NCBI GenBank assembly: GCA_003054695.1
Contig: QAZA01000001.1
Coordinates: 161,092-225,091, forward strand
Direction of reading: 5' to 3'
From: Verrucomicrobia bacterium LW23
GTDB taxonomy: Bacteria; Verrucomicrobiota; Verrucomicrobiia; Methylacidiphilales; UBA1321
DNA length: 64,000 bases
The position numbers were made by a program, and so were the translations under genes. The notes under the pieces were generated by a model. It had not been told where the DNA came from. It was given only the letters and a program-made list of their open reading frames with translations, and did not search any database. This document shows, piece after piece, positions 20,662 to 31,200 of this stretch (the stretch's first letter is position 1; each line of letters begins with the position of its first letter).

Positions 20662-22751
20662 GCAGCAGTAATACAAGCGACAGCTCCGGCAACAGGGCAG
20701 CAGCAGCGTCAACGATAGAAGCTGAGCCAGTGCCTCCTGTACCCAGCCCTCGCGCCGCGGGGCGCAGGGTGGACGCGGAGCTTGAGGAGTTTCGGGGGCT
20801 GATGCAGGTGCCCTCCACTTTTGAGGAAGGCTTTACGTGGCCGGCGTTTTTCGGAGCGCTGTTTGTCGCGCTGCTGATGGTGCCGGGCGCGATGTACATG
20901 AGCCTCATTGCCGGTGCCGGCATCGGCTCGGCCGCGCAGTGGGTAACGGTTATTCTCTTTATTGAAGTGGCCCGGCGCGCCAACAAGACGCTCAAGCGGG
21001 CGGAAATCTTCACCCTCTTCTACCTGGCGGGGGCGGCCCTCGCCACTCCGTTCTCCGGCATCCTGTGGAACCAGTTCTTCGCCCAGTCCGTCTCCGCACA
21101 GGCGCACGGGATCACCGAGCATCTGCCCTACTGGATTGCCCCGGTGGATCCCGCCGTGCTGGCGCAGCGCTCCCTCTTTCAGTGGGAATGGCTGCCTGCG
21201 CTGGGCCTTATCATCTTCAGTACCTTCATGAGCCGCATCGATAACATGGTGCTGGGCTACGGACTCTTTCGGCTGACCAGCGATATCGAGCGCCTCCCGT
21301 TTCCTATGGCCCCGCTGGGCGCCCAGGGCATCCTGGCGCTGAGCGAGGAGCAGGAGGAAGAAAAGCTGGCCCGCGGCGACGATGAGACGGAGAAACCGCG
21401 CTCCTGGCGATGGCGCGTGTTTTCCGTGGGCAGCTTTCTCGGCCTGGCATTCGGGCTCATCTATCTTGCCGTACCCACAGTCACCGGCGCACTTCTGGGC
21501 AAGCCGATCGTGCTCCTGCCTATCCCGTGGCTCGACTGGACGCAGAGCACGTCGCCTTATCTGCCCGCCGTAGCCACGGGGCTCTCTCTGGATGCCGGGC
21601 AACTCTTTGTCGGCATGGTGCTACCGTTCCAAGCCATCATCGGGAGCCTGATCGGTCTCATGGCAACGTTTATTGCCAATCCCATGCTCTATCAGGGAGG
21701 TGTTCTCAAATCGTGGACTCCCGGGGACAATACAGTCTCTACTTTGTTCAAAAACAACCTCGATTTCTACTTCAGCTTCGGTATTGGACTTTCCCTTTCC
21801 ATAGCGGTAGTCGGCCTGATCGCCGTTGTCCGCGGCTTCGCTGATCTCCGGAACCGGCGCAAAGCGTCCGGGGGGCTGGAGATAAGCGCAGTGCCGGAGG
21901 GGCGCGGAGATATCGGGACGCGGCTCGTCATCCTGTGCTATCTCGTCAGCACGGTCATCTACATCCTGGTTTCGGGATGGCTGATCGACTGGCACGCGGG
22001 CGTTATGATGGTGATGGTCTTCTACGGCTTCCTCTATACGCCGCTCATCAGTTATGCCACGGCGCGGCTGGAGGGCATCGCGGGTCAGGTCATCACGATC
22101 CCCATGATCCGCGAGGCGTCTTTCATTCTTTCCGGATACCAGGGTGTGGCCATCTGGTTCCTGCCTATCCCCATGCACAATTACGGCGCCATGACCGTCT
22201 TTTACCGTCAGTGCGAGCTTACCGGCACCAGGTTCAAGAGCATCTGGAAATCGGAGATCCTGCTGACGCCGATCATCCTGGTGAGCAGCCTGCTCTTCGC
22301 CCACTTTGTCTGGAGTCTCGCACCCATTCCCGGGCCGCAATACCCGTACGCGCAGGCAATGTGGGAGATGCAGGCGGAAAACCAGGCCATCGTGTTTTCG
22401 TCCACGCTCGGGGGGTACTCCCTCTTTGAGGAGGCATTCCGCTGGGACTACGTGCTCTACGGGCTCGGACTTGGCGGCGCTTCCTTCGGGGCCATGAACT
22501 GGCTCCACCTGCCGACATTCCTCATCTACGGCGTGGTGCGTGGGCTGGGACAGATGGAGCCGCATACCATCATCCCGCAGGTTGTCGGGGCGTTGCTGGG
22601 CCGGTACTATTTCCAGCGCCGTTTGGGCCTCAAGTGGCGGCAGTACGTCCCCGTAGTCGCTGCGGGTTTCAGTTGCGGCATGGGGCTTATCGCCACGCTT
22701 AGCATTGGCTGCCTGTTCCTGATCAAAAGCGTTTTCCAGCTTCCCTACTGA
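20658..22751 (+). CDS. OPT-superfamily-like peptide transporter (tentative)
   Basis: This 697-residue polytopic protein has a soluble N-terminal tail of about 55 residues and then at least 12 hydrophobic segments. FTWPAFFGALFVALLMVPGA and ITIPMIREASFILSGYQGVA are characteristic stretches, and YGLFRLTSDIERLPFPMAPL resembles a conserved loop of planctomycete/verrucomicrobial proteins annotated as OPT-like peptide transporters. Its start overlaps the upstream fusion gene by four bases and the second ATPase follows after five bases, so it belongs to the exporter operon. It may import oligopeptides or supply the exporter. The OPT assignment is from memory of family features and needs a profile search. 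Confidence 0.65.
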   Translation: MSSSNTSDSSGNRAAAASTIEAEPVPPVPSPRAAGRRVDAELEEFRGLMQVPSTFEEGFTWPAFFGALFVALLMVPGAMYMSLIAGAGIGSAAQWVTVILFIEVARRANKTLKRAEIFTLFYLAGAALATPFSGILWNQFFAQSVSAQAHGITEHLPYWIAPVDPAVLAQRSLFQWEWLPALGLIIFSTFMSRIDNMVLGYGLFRLTSDIERLPFPMAPLGAQGILALSEEQEEEKLARGDDETEKPRSWRWRVFSVGSFLGLAFGLIYLAVPTVTGALLGKPIVLLPIPWLDWTQSTSPYLPAVATGLSLDAGQLFVGMVLPFQAIIGSLIGLMATFIANPMLYQGGVLKSWTPGDNTVSTLFKNNLDFYFSFGIGLSLSIAVVGLIAVVRGFADLRNRRKASGGLEISAVPEGRGDIGTRLVILCYLVSTVIYILVSGWLIDWHAGVMMVMVFYGFLYTPLISYATARLEGIAGQVITIPMIREASFILSGYQGVAIWFLPIPMHNYGAMTVFYRQCELTGTRFKSIWKSEILLTPIILVSSLLFAHFVWSLAPIPGPQYPYAQAMWEMQAENQAIVFSSTLGGYSLFEEAFRWDYVLYGLGLGGASFGAMNWLHLPTFLIYGVVRGLGQMEPHTIIPQVVGALLGRYYFQRRLGLKWRQYVPVVAAGFSCGMGLIATLSIGCLFLIKSVFQLPY

Positions 22752-22756
22752 TTCTC

Positions 22757-23530
22757 ATGAGCGCAACCGAGTCTCCAGCAACAACAGCCGCAGCCCGGGC
22801 CGGCGACGTCCTGATCCGCGTCCGCGACGTCTCCCGTAGGTACCGCCTCCACGGGGAGGCGCTGTACGCGCTGCGCGGCATCAGCCTGGATATCTACCGC
22901 GGCGAGTATCTCTCCATTATGGGCCCCTCCGGTTCCGGCAAAAGCACGCTCTTCAACATCGTGGGCGCACTGGATCGCCCCACCTCGGGCAGCGTCCGCA
23001 TCGGCCCCCTCGATCTCACCCGGCTCACAGACGGGCAGTTGGCCTACGTACGGTGCAACTACATCGGCTACATCTTCCAGGCGTACAACCTCATCGACTC
23101 CCTTACGGCGCTGGCCAACGTAGCGCTGCCCTGCCAGTTGCTGGGCCTGAACGCCGCCCGAAGCAACGAGAAAGCGGCGCGCGTGCTGGAAAAAGTTGGG
23201 CTGGGCCATCGCCTCGGGCACCGTCCGGGGCAGCTCAGCGGCGGCCAGCAGCAGCGTGTGGCCATTGCCCGAGCGCTGGTCAACGAGCCGGCCATCATCC
23301 TGGCCGACGAACCAACCGGCAACCTGGATCTCCATACCGGCGAAGAGATCATCCGCTTCCTCAAGGAACTCTCGATCAACGACGGTGTGACGATCATCAC
23401 CGCCACCCACGACCACAAGATGCTGGCCAACTCCGACCGGGTGCTCTGCATACGGGACGGCCGAGTAGAGAAAATCCAGCGGCGCGACGAGCTCGATATC
23501 GAGGTGGGCGGTGTCAGTCTCCATCGCTAG
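22757..23530 (+). CDS. ABC transporter ATP-binding protein (MacB/LolD type), copy 2
   Basis: The 257-residue protein has Walker A GPSGSGKST (residues 56-64), a Q-loop GYIFQAYNLI, the signature LSGGQQQRVAIARALVNEP and Walker B IILADEPTGNLD. It is paralogous to the ATPase at 15029. It is the last gene of the co-directional run that begins at 12172. The presence of two ATPases and two FtsX-type permeases suggests either two exporters or one heteromeric complex. No terminator with a T-run follows; operator D lies 28 bp after the stop. Confidence 0.95.
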   Translation: MSATESPATTAAARAGDVLIRVRDVSRRYRLHGEALYALRGISLDIYRGEYLSIMGPSGSGKSTLFNIVGALDRPTSGSVRIGPLDLTRLTDGQLAYVRCNYIGYIFQAYNLIDSLTALANVALPCQLLGLNAARSNEKAARVLEKVGLGHRLGHRPGQLSGGQQQRVAIARALVNEPAIILADEPTGNLDLHTGEEIIRFLKELSINDGVTIITATHDHKMLANSDRVLCIRDGRVEKIQRRDELDIEVGGVSLHR

Positions 23531-23558
23531 CCCTCGCCAGCCCGTTGCGTGCTCGGTG

Positions 23559-23574
23559 ACGCATATCCATGCAT
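23559..23574. promoter_or_regulatory. Operator D (ACGCATATCCATGCAT)
   Basis: Inverted repeat CGCAT-ATCC-ATGCA with one arm mismatch, 69 bp upstream of the start of the cassette B gene at 23643. It separates the exporter operon from the B-C pair and suggests that the pair has its own promoter. Confidence 0.6.
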
Positions 23575-23642
23575 AGCGCCCCATTCTGGTTGTTTCCGCG
23601 CTGAGAATGGCTTAAGATGCATTGATAGAAAAAGGAATACTT

Positions 23643-24155
23643 ATGATGAAGATCAAGACTCCAGGCACACGCACTCACCACCGGAAGGGATTCAGCCTGG
23701 TCGAGGTTGTCATGGCACTGGGAATCATCTCTTTCGCCTTTATATCGCTTCTCGGCATGTTGCCGCTGGGGTTGGGAACTTTTCGGTCGGCCATGGACAC
23801 ATCGCTCTCCTCCCATATCCTGCAACAGATTTCCAGCCAGGTTCAGGCAACCGATTTCGATGACCTGGCAGAATTGGCCGACACCTCCTTCGCGTTTGAT
23901 GACCAGGGAAACAAAGTCAGCGATAGCAGCCCATCTACCATCTACAACGTCCGCATCGTCCTTGTCCAAAGCGGATCGCAAACTCAGACAGAGCTTCCCG
24001 GTGCTATCAGCGCCAACCTCGCAACGCTCTCCGTGCAGATTGCCAGCAATCCCGGCAGGCAAACGCTGACATCGGACGCCTCAACCGGCCTGTGGGTTGC
24101 CACGCCCGGCGTCAATATCGCGACCTATTCCGTGTTTGCCTCGCGCAAGAAATGA
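23643..24155 (+). CDS. Verru_Chthon cassette protein B (prepilin-type)
   Basis: The 170-residue protein starts at the ATG at 23643, preceded by AAAGGAATACTT. It has a type IV prepilin signal: a basic leader, then RKG/FSLVEVVMALGIISFAFI with cleavage expected after Gly16 and the conserved glutamate at +5. This matches the TIGR02598-type family known only from Verru_Chthon cassettes. It probably becomes a pseudopilin-like subunit in the inner membrane. No secretion ATPase, secretin or prepilin peptidase is in the window. It overlaps the C gene by four bases. The molecular role of the cassette is not established. Confidence 0.85.
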   Translation: MMKIKTPGTRTHHRKGFSLVEVVMALGIISFAFISLLGMLPLGLGTFRSAMDTSLSSHILQQISSQVQATDFDDLAELADTSFAFDDQGNKVSDSSPSTIYNVRIVLVQSGSQTQTELPGAISANLATLSVQIASNPGRQTLTSDASTGLWVATPGVNIATYSVFASRKK

Positions 24156-25312
24156 GCATCGCATGCACCATGCATACCATCAAATGTCGCCACGCCACGA
24201 GATCATCGGCCGGCTTCACCCTCATTGAGCTGCTGGTGGCTTCCACAGCCCTTCTGTTGATCATGTTCGTCATCTTCTCCATCACGGACAAGACGAGTGA
24301 TATGTGGAAAAACGCGAGCTTGAAGATCAGACAATTTCGGGCAAGCCGACAGGCATTCGACTCCATGACACAGCGGCTGAGTGACGCTACGCTCAACCCT
24401 TATCTGGACTACGAGTATCCACTCAAATCAGACGGCTCACCCGATACGTCCAAAGCCCCAACCCGTTACGTCCGGCAGTCGGAGCTCAGGTTCATCAGCG
24501 GCTATGCCAAAGAGCTGCTGGGCACTCCGTCCGTGCACCCCACGCATGCCATTTTCTTCCAGGCGCCGCTGGGGTATACGGAGAACAAGAAGTACGGTTC
24601 CTTCGAGAATCTGCTTAATACCTGGGGCTACTTCATCGAGTTCGGCGACGACATGGATCATCGCCCCCCCTTCATCACCGAAAGTCTCGCGCCCAGGCGA
24701 TACCGTTATCGCCTGAAGGAAATGATGGAGCCGTCTGAAAACCTGACGCTCTACAGCTACACCTCCGGCCATGTTGATAATGATCCCACCAAACCGCCCC
24801 GCAACCTCAGCTACTTCACTAACCCGGCGCTGACCGGCCTGACCCAACCTTCAGGTCTCACCCCTTCGGGCTCCGGCAAGGAGTGGTTTACCACACCCCT
24901 CCAGCCGGATCGGAAGCTTACGCGGCCCGTGGCGGAGAACGTGATTGCCCTTATTCTCCAGCCACGTGTATCCCTGGCGGAGGAAAACCTGGCCGGAACG
25001 ATGCTGGCACCGACGTACAACTACGACTCCACAGCCGTGCGCACCAACGCGGCGCTCAATTCCCGCAATCAGCTTCCGCCCATCATCCAGATTACCATGG
25101 TGGTGATTGATGAAGCGTCTGCCAGCCGCCTCGACAAGGGCCCCATACCGCCGGATTTTGGCCTCTCCACGCTGTTTCAGGATGCCACAAAGTATGATCT
25201 GGACCTGAAGACGCTGGAGACGACTCTGGCTGCCCGCAATATCGGCTTCCGCACGTTCACCATCGCCCTGACGATAAAAGGCGCGAAGTGGAGCCGCGAC
25301 CAGGTGAATTGA
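24152..25312 (+). CDS. Verru_Chthon cassette protein C (prepilin-type)
   Basis: The 386-residue protein has a prepilin signal ending SSAG/FTLIELLVASTALLLIMF, with cleavage expected after Gly21 and Glu at +5. Length and the later pattern (DMWKNASLKIRQFRASRQAF, DSMTQRLSDATLNPYLDYEY) fit the TIGR02599-type family. The pseudopilin resembles GspJ in layout: one N-terminal helix followed by a large beta-rich domain. The start at 24152 overlaps the B stop as ATGA; an alternative ATG at 24170 would also keep the signal. It converges on the DUF6785 gene. Confidence 0.85.
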   Translation: MSIACTMHTIKCRHATRSSAGFTLIELLVASTALLLIMFVIFSITDKTSDMWKNASLKIRQFRASRQAFDSMTQRLSDATLNPYLDYEYPLKSDGSPDTSKAPTRYVRQSELRFISGYAKELLGTPSVHPTHAIFFQAPLGYTENKKYGSFENLLNTWGYFIEFGDDMDHRPPFITESLAPRRYRYRLKEMMEPSENLTLYSYTSGHVDNDPTKPPRNLSYFTNPALTGLTQPSGLTPSGSGKEWFTTPLQPDRKLTRPVAENVIALILQPRVSLAEENLAGTMLAPTYNYDSTAVRTNAALNSRNQLPPIIQITMVVIDEASASRLDKGPIPPDFGLSTLFQDATKYDLDLKTLETTLAARNIGFRTFTIALTIKGAKWSRDQVN

Positions 25313-25646
25313 GGCGGTTGGAGCTGTTGTTTTACCATGCTGCCCGGCCTGCGGAGTTTTTGCAGGCGCTTGAGCTAATGAAGACCGGTTGAGCTGAGTA
25401 GCGGCCGTAAGTGCGCCTTCGGGTACTCTCTCAGCAAAAAGGCCGCCAGGGAGGCGGAGGTTTGGGTGCATTCCTATTCGGCGCAACGCCATGGCCAAAT
25501 CTACGCAGGACCTGGAGCGAAATCCGGCGATGCTCGTCAGTCACGTCTGGATTGAATACGCGTTCTCCTCGCGCCTTGGATTACAATCAAAGTCATGCGC
25601 AGCTTCGGCCCTCCCATCCGCACAGCTAAGCGCGTTAGAGCACGAG
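25313..25646. other. Intergenic region between convergent genes, no feature recognised
   Basis: These 334 bases separate the cassette C gene from the DUF6785 gene, which converges on it. Short open frames are present but none has good codon usage, a ribosome-binding site or a recognisable product. I see no obvious terminator or repeat. Confidence 0.5.
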
Positions 25647-28130
25647 CTACGGAAAGATGAGTGGGCTGCTTGGCGTCAATCCCGTCGCTGCGTAGTAGCC
25701 AGCGCCGATGACTGCCCAGGCCAGCGCCATCAGGAGCTCGCCCACGATAACGCCTACCATCAGCGGCTTAAGGCTGTTGTAAGTCTGGGCGCCGCCTGTT
25801 TTCATCACGCCGGCTTTGATCATCCAGCCGAGCAGGAAGGAGATCGTAACTGCGCATCCGGCCCAGGTGCCCCATACGAGGAAGAGCACGGGATGGAGCG
25901 GCCACCAGGAGAGGCGCAGCCGAGCTATGTAGCACAGGAAAACCAGCCCACCGCCCATGCCTGCCCAGAATAGCGCTTCGGGTTGCGGGGAAAGATGAAG
26001 CAGGCGCTCCAGGCCGCTGAGCTGCGTGGCTGCGGCAAGCTCGCCCTGGCCGGAGAGTTCCGCAATCATTGCCGACGTATTGTTCATCGGCCCGGCAGGC
26101 ATCCACTCGACGCCGTACCGGTCGCCGTGATCCAGCCCCCTGTTATATTGCTGCATAAATTTGGCGCCGACTGAAACCGCCAGCCCGGCTATCAGCATCA
26201 GCAACAGCCATGGTGCCATGCGCGCCGGGGCTGCTTTCCCGGAAGTCTCCGCCATTTTGAGGCCGTTGCAGAGGTAACCGATCCACGTTTCGCGGGTGTC
26301 GGCAAGGATCATTATGCAGCCGATGGAGGTGACCAGGAAGCAGACCGGCCCTATTGCCCCGGCTCCCATCAGCGCGGCAAGGATGCCTGTAGGAGCCCAG
26401 CCGCACTGGATCATCAGAGCACCAGTCTCTGTATAGATGCGTGCAAGCACGAAGAAAATGGTGAGGATCATGCCGACAAGCAGCGTGCTCATCACCCAGT
26501 CCATGCCGGCGGAGGTGAAGATGGCCACGAGAGTAACCACGCATGCCAGGAGGCCTCTTCCTGCCCAGATCGATCCGGCCGGTGTCTCTATTTCCGGAGA
26601 TCTGCGCAGCCCCACTACACCGCCCGCAACGCTGAGGTAGTAGCTTCGCCCGACATAGAGCAGCATGGCGGCAAAAGCAATGTATCCCCCGAAGGTCATC
26701 AGAGAAAACTTACCGGGACTAAGCGCCTCGCCCGCCACCGGGATGCCCTGGGCAAGCAGAAAGCCTCCCACAGCCAGCGTGGTGAAACCCACCAACCCCA
26801 GACTCAGCGAGACCTCGCTGCGGAGGAAGAAAGCAAACGCGATGATGGTGGGAAACAGCCGCGGCGTAAAAACATCGGCCGCTCCCTGAATCTTGGCGGC
26901 GTACGGGAAGAGCTGCCGAAGCGGATCGAAATCGAGCTGCAACGGTATCTTCAGCACCGCGGGAAACCACGCATTAAGGCCGTTGAGCAGGTGCACAAAC
27001 GCGATGCATCCCAGCCCGCACCAGAATAGCCGGGAGGTGGCGACAATCGGCCAGCGTCCGCCCGGGGACATGTGGCAAAGCTCATCTACAAAGCGAGCCA
27101 CCGGATAGGCCAACAGCTCACGCTGGGACCACTGCGGGTGGACAATGAGCGCCATGCACATAGAAGCGATGGCGAAGGTGAGTCCGCATCCGGCCCAGAG
27201 TCGCAGACTGGGCCACCAGGTGCCCCAGGGGAGATGGGTAAGCCCCAGCCATGTATCGCTGCCCTGGATGAGGGTGTCGACAGCAGCGGGGTCGCTCTCG
27301 CCATTGTTGAGCAGCACTCCCTGGCCGCGGATCCAGGGGAGAATCGCGCCGGGGATGGCGGTCTCCAGCGCCAGGCGGTTAAGGATCTGCGTTTCGCGGG
27401 AGGTCAGTGCTTCGCCGGCCACGCGTCGCTCCAGGAGCTTTCGTCCGTCGTCGGGGAGAAGTGCCGCCACGTTGGTAGAGTTCAGGATCGCCGCCAACTC
27501 CGGGTGGTCGCGGCTTAGGACAGCATTGATTGCGGTGATCACCCGCGCTTTCTCCGTTGCATCCAGCTGTCCGGCCTCTGACTCGCTTGTGCTTCGCTTT
27601 TCGCTCAGAAGGTCCCTAACATTTGCGGGAAGCGCCGAGGCATAAAACCTGGCTGCGGCTGAACTGCCCGCCACATCGCCGCCCGGCGTTTGCGGCGGCT
27701 CCTGCTCCAGCGCAGATGCGAGCAGGTGCCAGTCGATGACAAAGCCTTCCGCAAGTAGCGGCGATCCGCCCGGCAGGTAGGACATGACATTGGCGGACTG
27801 CCAGCTCGCCTTTGTCTTGACGTAGTGGCTGGGCATTGCAAGGCCGGTTGCAAACATCCGCATGAAGTTGGAGCCTGGCCAGCCGCACACCGCCAACGCA
27901 ATTGCCGCAGCCACAACAATTTCGCCGGAGTTAAGCACCCAGGAGCCGCGAAGCCGCCCTATGAGTGGATTCCATACCAGCAACATCAGGGCCACCACAC
28001 CAAACACGCCCAATGGCAACTGATTGCCAATGAGGTAGATGCTTTGACGCAGGACCCCGTTGTTGAGGACGTCCAGCACGGGAATGCACAGGCCAAAGAG
28101 GAGCCCCAGAGTAACGGATCTGAAATTCAT
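25647..28130 (-). CDS. DUF6785/DUF6784-family polytopic membrane protein
   Basis: This 827-residue protein begins with FRSVTLGLLFGLCIPVLDVL and ALMLLVWNPLIGRLRGSWVL, followed by AAAIALAVCGWPGSNFMRMF. This start pattern fits the DUF6785 N-terminal family of Planctomycetes and Verrucomicrobia, with a DUF6784-like C-terminal part (LVTSIGCIMILADTRETWIG). It has about 14 hydrophobic segments and one extracytoplasmic domain of about 130 residues near the N-terminus. The family is thought to be transporter-like, but no substrate is known. It is the last gene of the minus-strand operon starting at 38976, 72 bp after the NHL gene. Confidence 0.75.
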   Translation of the reverse strand: MNFRSVTLGLLFGLCIPVLDVLNNGVLRQSIYLIGNQLPLGVFGVVALMLLVWNPLIGRLRGSWVLNSGEIVVAAAIALAVCGWPGSNFMRMFATGLAMPSHYVKTKASWQSANVMSYLPGGSPLLAEGFVIDWHLLASALEQEPPQTPGGDVAGSSAAARFYASALPANVRDLLSEKRSTSESEAGQLDATEKARVITAINAVLSRDHPELAAILNSTNVAALLPDDGRKLLERRVAGEALTSRETQILNRLALETAIPGAILPWIRGQGVLLNNGESDPAAVDTLIQGSDTWLGLTHLPWGTWWPSLRLWAGCGLTFAIASMCMALIVHPQWSQRELLAYPVARFVDELCHMSPGGRWPIVATSRLFWCGLGCIAFVHLLNGLNAWFPAVLKIPLQLDFDPLRQLFPYAAKIQGAADVFTPRLFPTIIAFAFFLRSEVSLSLGLVGFTTLAVGGFLLAQGIPVAGEALSPGKFSLMTFGGYIAFAAMLLYVGRSYYLSVAGGVVGLRRSPEIETPAGSIWAGRGLLACVVTLVAIFTSAGMDWVMSTLLVGMILTIFFVLARIYTETGALMIQCGWAPTGILAALMGAGAIGPVCFLVTSIGCIMILADTRETWIGYLCNGLKMAETSGKAAPARMAPWLLLMLIAGLAVSVGAKFMQQYNRGLDHGDRYGVEWMPAGPMNNTSAMIAELSGQGELAAATQLSGLERLLHLSPQPEALFWAGMGGGLVFLCYIARLRLSWWPLHPVLFLVWGTWAGCAVTISFLLGWMIKAGVMKTGGAQTYNSLKPLMVGVIVGELLMALAWAVIGAGYYAATGLTPSSPLIFP

Positions 28131-28202
28131 GCGATTAATGGATTAGACTGCGTATACGCTGCGTAGATCAGCTCCACAAAGCGCCATCACACGGTCTGAA
28201 AC

Positions 28203-31200
28203 CTACTGGCTGACAAACTCCCAAAGGCCCCAGTTGCGCGGGAGCAGCATCGCCTCGCTCGGCACGTCGGAAACAATAGCGGTGGCCTTGTTCCTCCAGT
28301 AGACGCGCTGCGTGGTAACGCCGCCGCTGCCGCGGAGAATACCAATATCCCCACGGATGGAGGAGCCGGGTGCGGGCCTGAGCCCGACAACCGCCAGTGG
28401 CACGGATATCTCGTAATTGCCCTCGGCTTCTGCAAGCTGAACCTGGTCACTCACATCATCCACGCGGTCAAAAGTAACGGTCCATACGGGTGAGGCAAAG
28501 GGCACCGGCTTTTTCTCGCCGGCGACTACCGCGCGGTAGACAAGCGCTAGCGTTTTGCCGTTGACCTGCGTCACCAGCAGCCGCTGATCGCCCGCCGCCG
28601 GTTTGTCACGTTTGGGGTCGAGCTTGCCGTCCGCGCCAATCATCAGATCCAGGGCGCCGCCCGTCTTGAACGGAGCATTGGGGATGTTACCGCTGTTCTT
28701 CAGCAGGGCCGGGTTGTTGGTTTTCCACGCGGCGTAGAGCTTATCGCCCGCGATGGATACCGCGGCAGTTACATCGTAGGGCTTGGCGTTGGAGTTAAAG
28801 TAAGCTTTGGTGCCGCGGCGGTCGATGACGGCCCAGTCAGCACCCGTCCAGTCGTGCAGCTTTCCATCTACCACAGGTGCGGCGGCGCGCAGCGTCACCT
28901 TCAGTATGCCGGTGCCGGCGGCTGCGCTGCGCTCCTGCTCCACGATGGTGAAGTAGTCGCGGGCGCGGGCCAGATCGGCGGTGGTAACGGTTACCGGTAT
29001 AGCATCAATACTGCGGACGGTGTCGAGGCCCTCCACCTTAACAACGGCGTTGGGTCTGCCGGCCACCATGTAGACTTCGCCGTTCTCCATTTGCGTTACG
29101 GATGGCCAGAAGTTTTCGTCGCTGGGGGTGAGATCCGTAACGTCCGCGCCGCGCTCTGCTTTGGGCATGGACCACTGTTGGCCCAGCCGCATGTCCTGAA
29201 AAAGCTGCGCAACAAAGAGTCCGTCGGACGTGAAAACGTACACAGGGCCGTGGTTGCCGTTCAGCATCCACATGGGCCGGCCGCCGGGCTGGATAAAATT
29301 GCCAAGCACGCGCGTTGTCCCTTGCAACATTCCAGGGCGGTCGGGAACTGGTGCCTCATGCGAGGGATGCAGACCGGGCCACAGACTGGGATAACTCCAC
29401 AACGGCTCCTTGTCGCTAAGGCGGACGCCGGCAATGCCGCGCACGCTGAAAGGAGGTGGCGCGGTGGTGAAAATAGCCCAGCCGTCCGGACTCAGCAGCA
29501 CCTGGTCGCCGCCTGTGGAGAGGGGCGCATTGGTCTTGTCTGCCAGCACGACAGGGTCCGCCATGCTGTAGAGGGGCACGCCGCGGGCATCCAGCCTGAC
29601 CGGTGCCAGACGCACCGCCTTGTCGCCCAGCCGTGACACCACGAACGACAAGTCGGGCATTACCGTAATGCCGCCATTGCGGGCTTTGGCCATCTGCACC
29701 TCGGCAGGTTGCGGCCGGCCGTCGCCGTCAAGGTCGCTCCAGACGAAGAATGCGGAGTCGGGTCCGGTACGAGGGGAGTTGGGGCCACCCCACATCGTCC
29801 GCGTAGCACCGTCGGGCCATATCGTCTTAAAGGGTTCGGCGGCCAGCTCTTCCCATTCCGCGGCGTTGCCGGCTGCCGCCACGGGGATGGCAACGCCCTC
29901 CCTTTCCACAAAGATAAAGGCGGTGCCGTGCCCGTTGGTGGGATTGTTGTTAAAGCAGTTGGTGAAGTAGCGGCGGCCCTCCACGTAGAGTGGCGTTTCG
30001 GGACGTGAGTTGCGGTAGCCCAGCTTCATCGAGCCGGGAGCGGGGCGGTAGTAGATGTCGACGACTTCGCTGGTCCCTTTATCCCAGTCCAGTTTAAGCT
30101 GCATGCCCTGGTAGTAGTAGCGCGTTTTGTCTCTGGGATCCAAGACGCCGCCGCCGCCGTAGTGAGGCGGGCCGTAGAAAGCCTTCCACAGCGAGCCATC
30201 GGGGTTCCACACACTGACGCGCTTCGGCAGGAAATCCTCCTCTGCGACCCAAAGGCGACCGTTGGAATCGACCGTCATACCGCTGGGATTGTTCATGTGC
30301 AGGGGATCGTAGGGGCCGGCTGAGGGCGGGCCGGGTTTGCCGAAGCTCTTCAGCGGCTTTCCGGCGTCCGTAAACACTTTGACTTGATGACTTTGCCCCC
30401 GGTCACTAATGTAGATGGCGCCGGCTTTGTCCACGGTGATGCCCTCGGGTTGCTCGAGCTGAGCTAGGAGGACTTCTGGTTCGCCCGGTTTCTCCGTATC
30501 GAGCGGCGCTGGGTAACGCACCAGCTTTTGGCCGGAGAGCACAAGCAGCCGGCCCTGGCTGTCGAAAATGAGGCCGCGCGGTTTGTCGAGCGATATTTCA
30601 CCCCGAATCTTGCCTTTGGCACCCGGCACGGGTTCGACAACAAGCAGCCGGTTCTGCTCGGTCATCGAGACAGCAATGGTTTTGTCGTGGACTGCCAGGC
30701 CGCCAATCTGCGACTTCCATTTGGCCGCTCCTGCCCAGGCCGCGGGCACGGGTACGGGCGGCTTGAATCCATGGGTCAGGACCGCCTTGTCCCCTTTGGG
30801 CGTGATGGCGGTAATGCGCAGGTTGCCGATATCGCCTTTGGCCGTCTGCACATTGGGCTCCGCAGTCCAGACTGAAGCCGCGTAGGCCATGACGCCGGGA
30901 TCTGCCCTGGTGCCGGTATCGCGCGCCAGATAAGCGGCTCCCGTCCAAACGCCACCAATCCACTTTTGGCCCTTCCACTTGTTGCCTTCCAGGTCCACCC
31001 AGGCGAGGCCGGCGGTGCCTTCGGAGACGTAACTGCCAATCATAACCGAGGGCTTTCCGTTTCCGCCATCCGGTACGTAGAGCATGGCGTTGGGCGGAGT
31101 ATGGTTGGCCAGCCAGCCACCCGTCTGATCGGCTGTCTCCCACGGCGTTTTGCCGGAGCTGTAGAGCCCGGTCATATACTTCAGCGCCACTTTCTTTCGC

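Noticed and set aside
24158..24176. Sequence CGCATGCACCATGCATACC resembling the operator
   Set aside because: The half-sites are five bases apart instead of four and the sequence is inside the coding start of cassette C.
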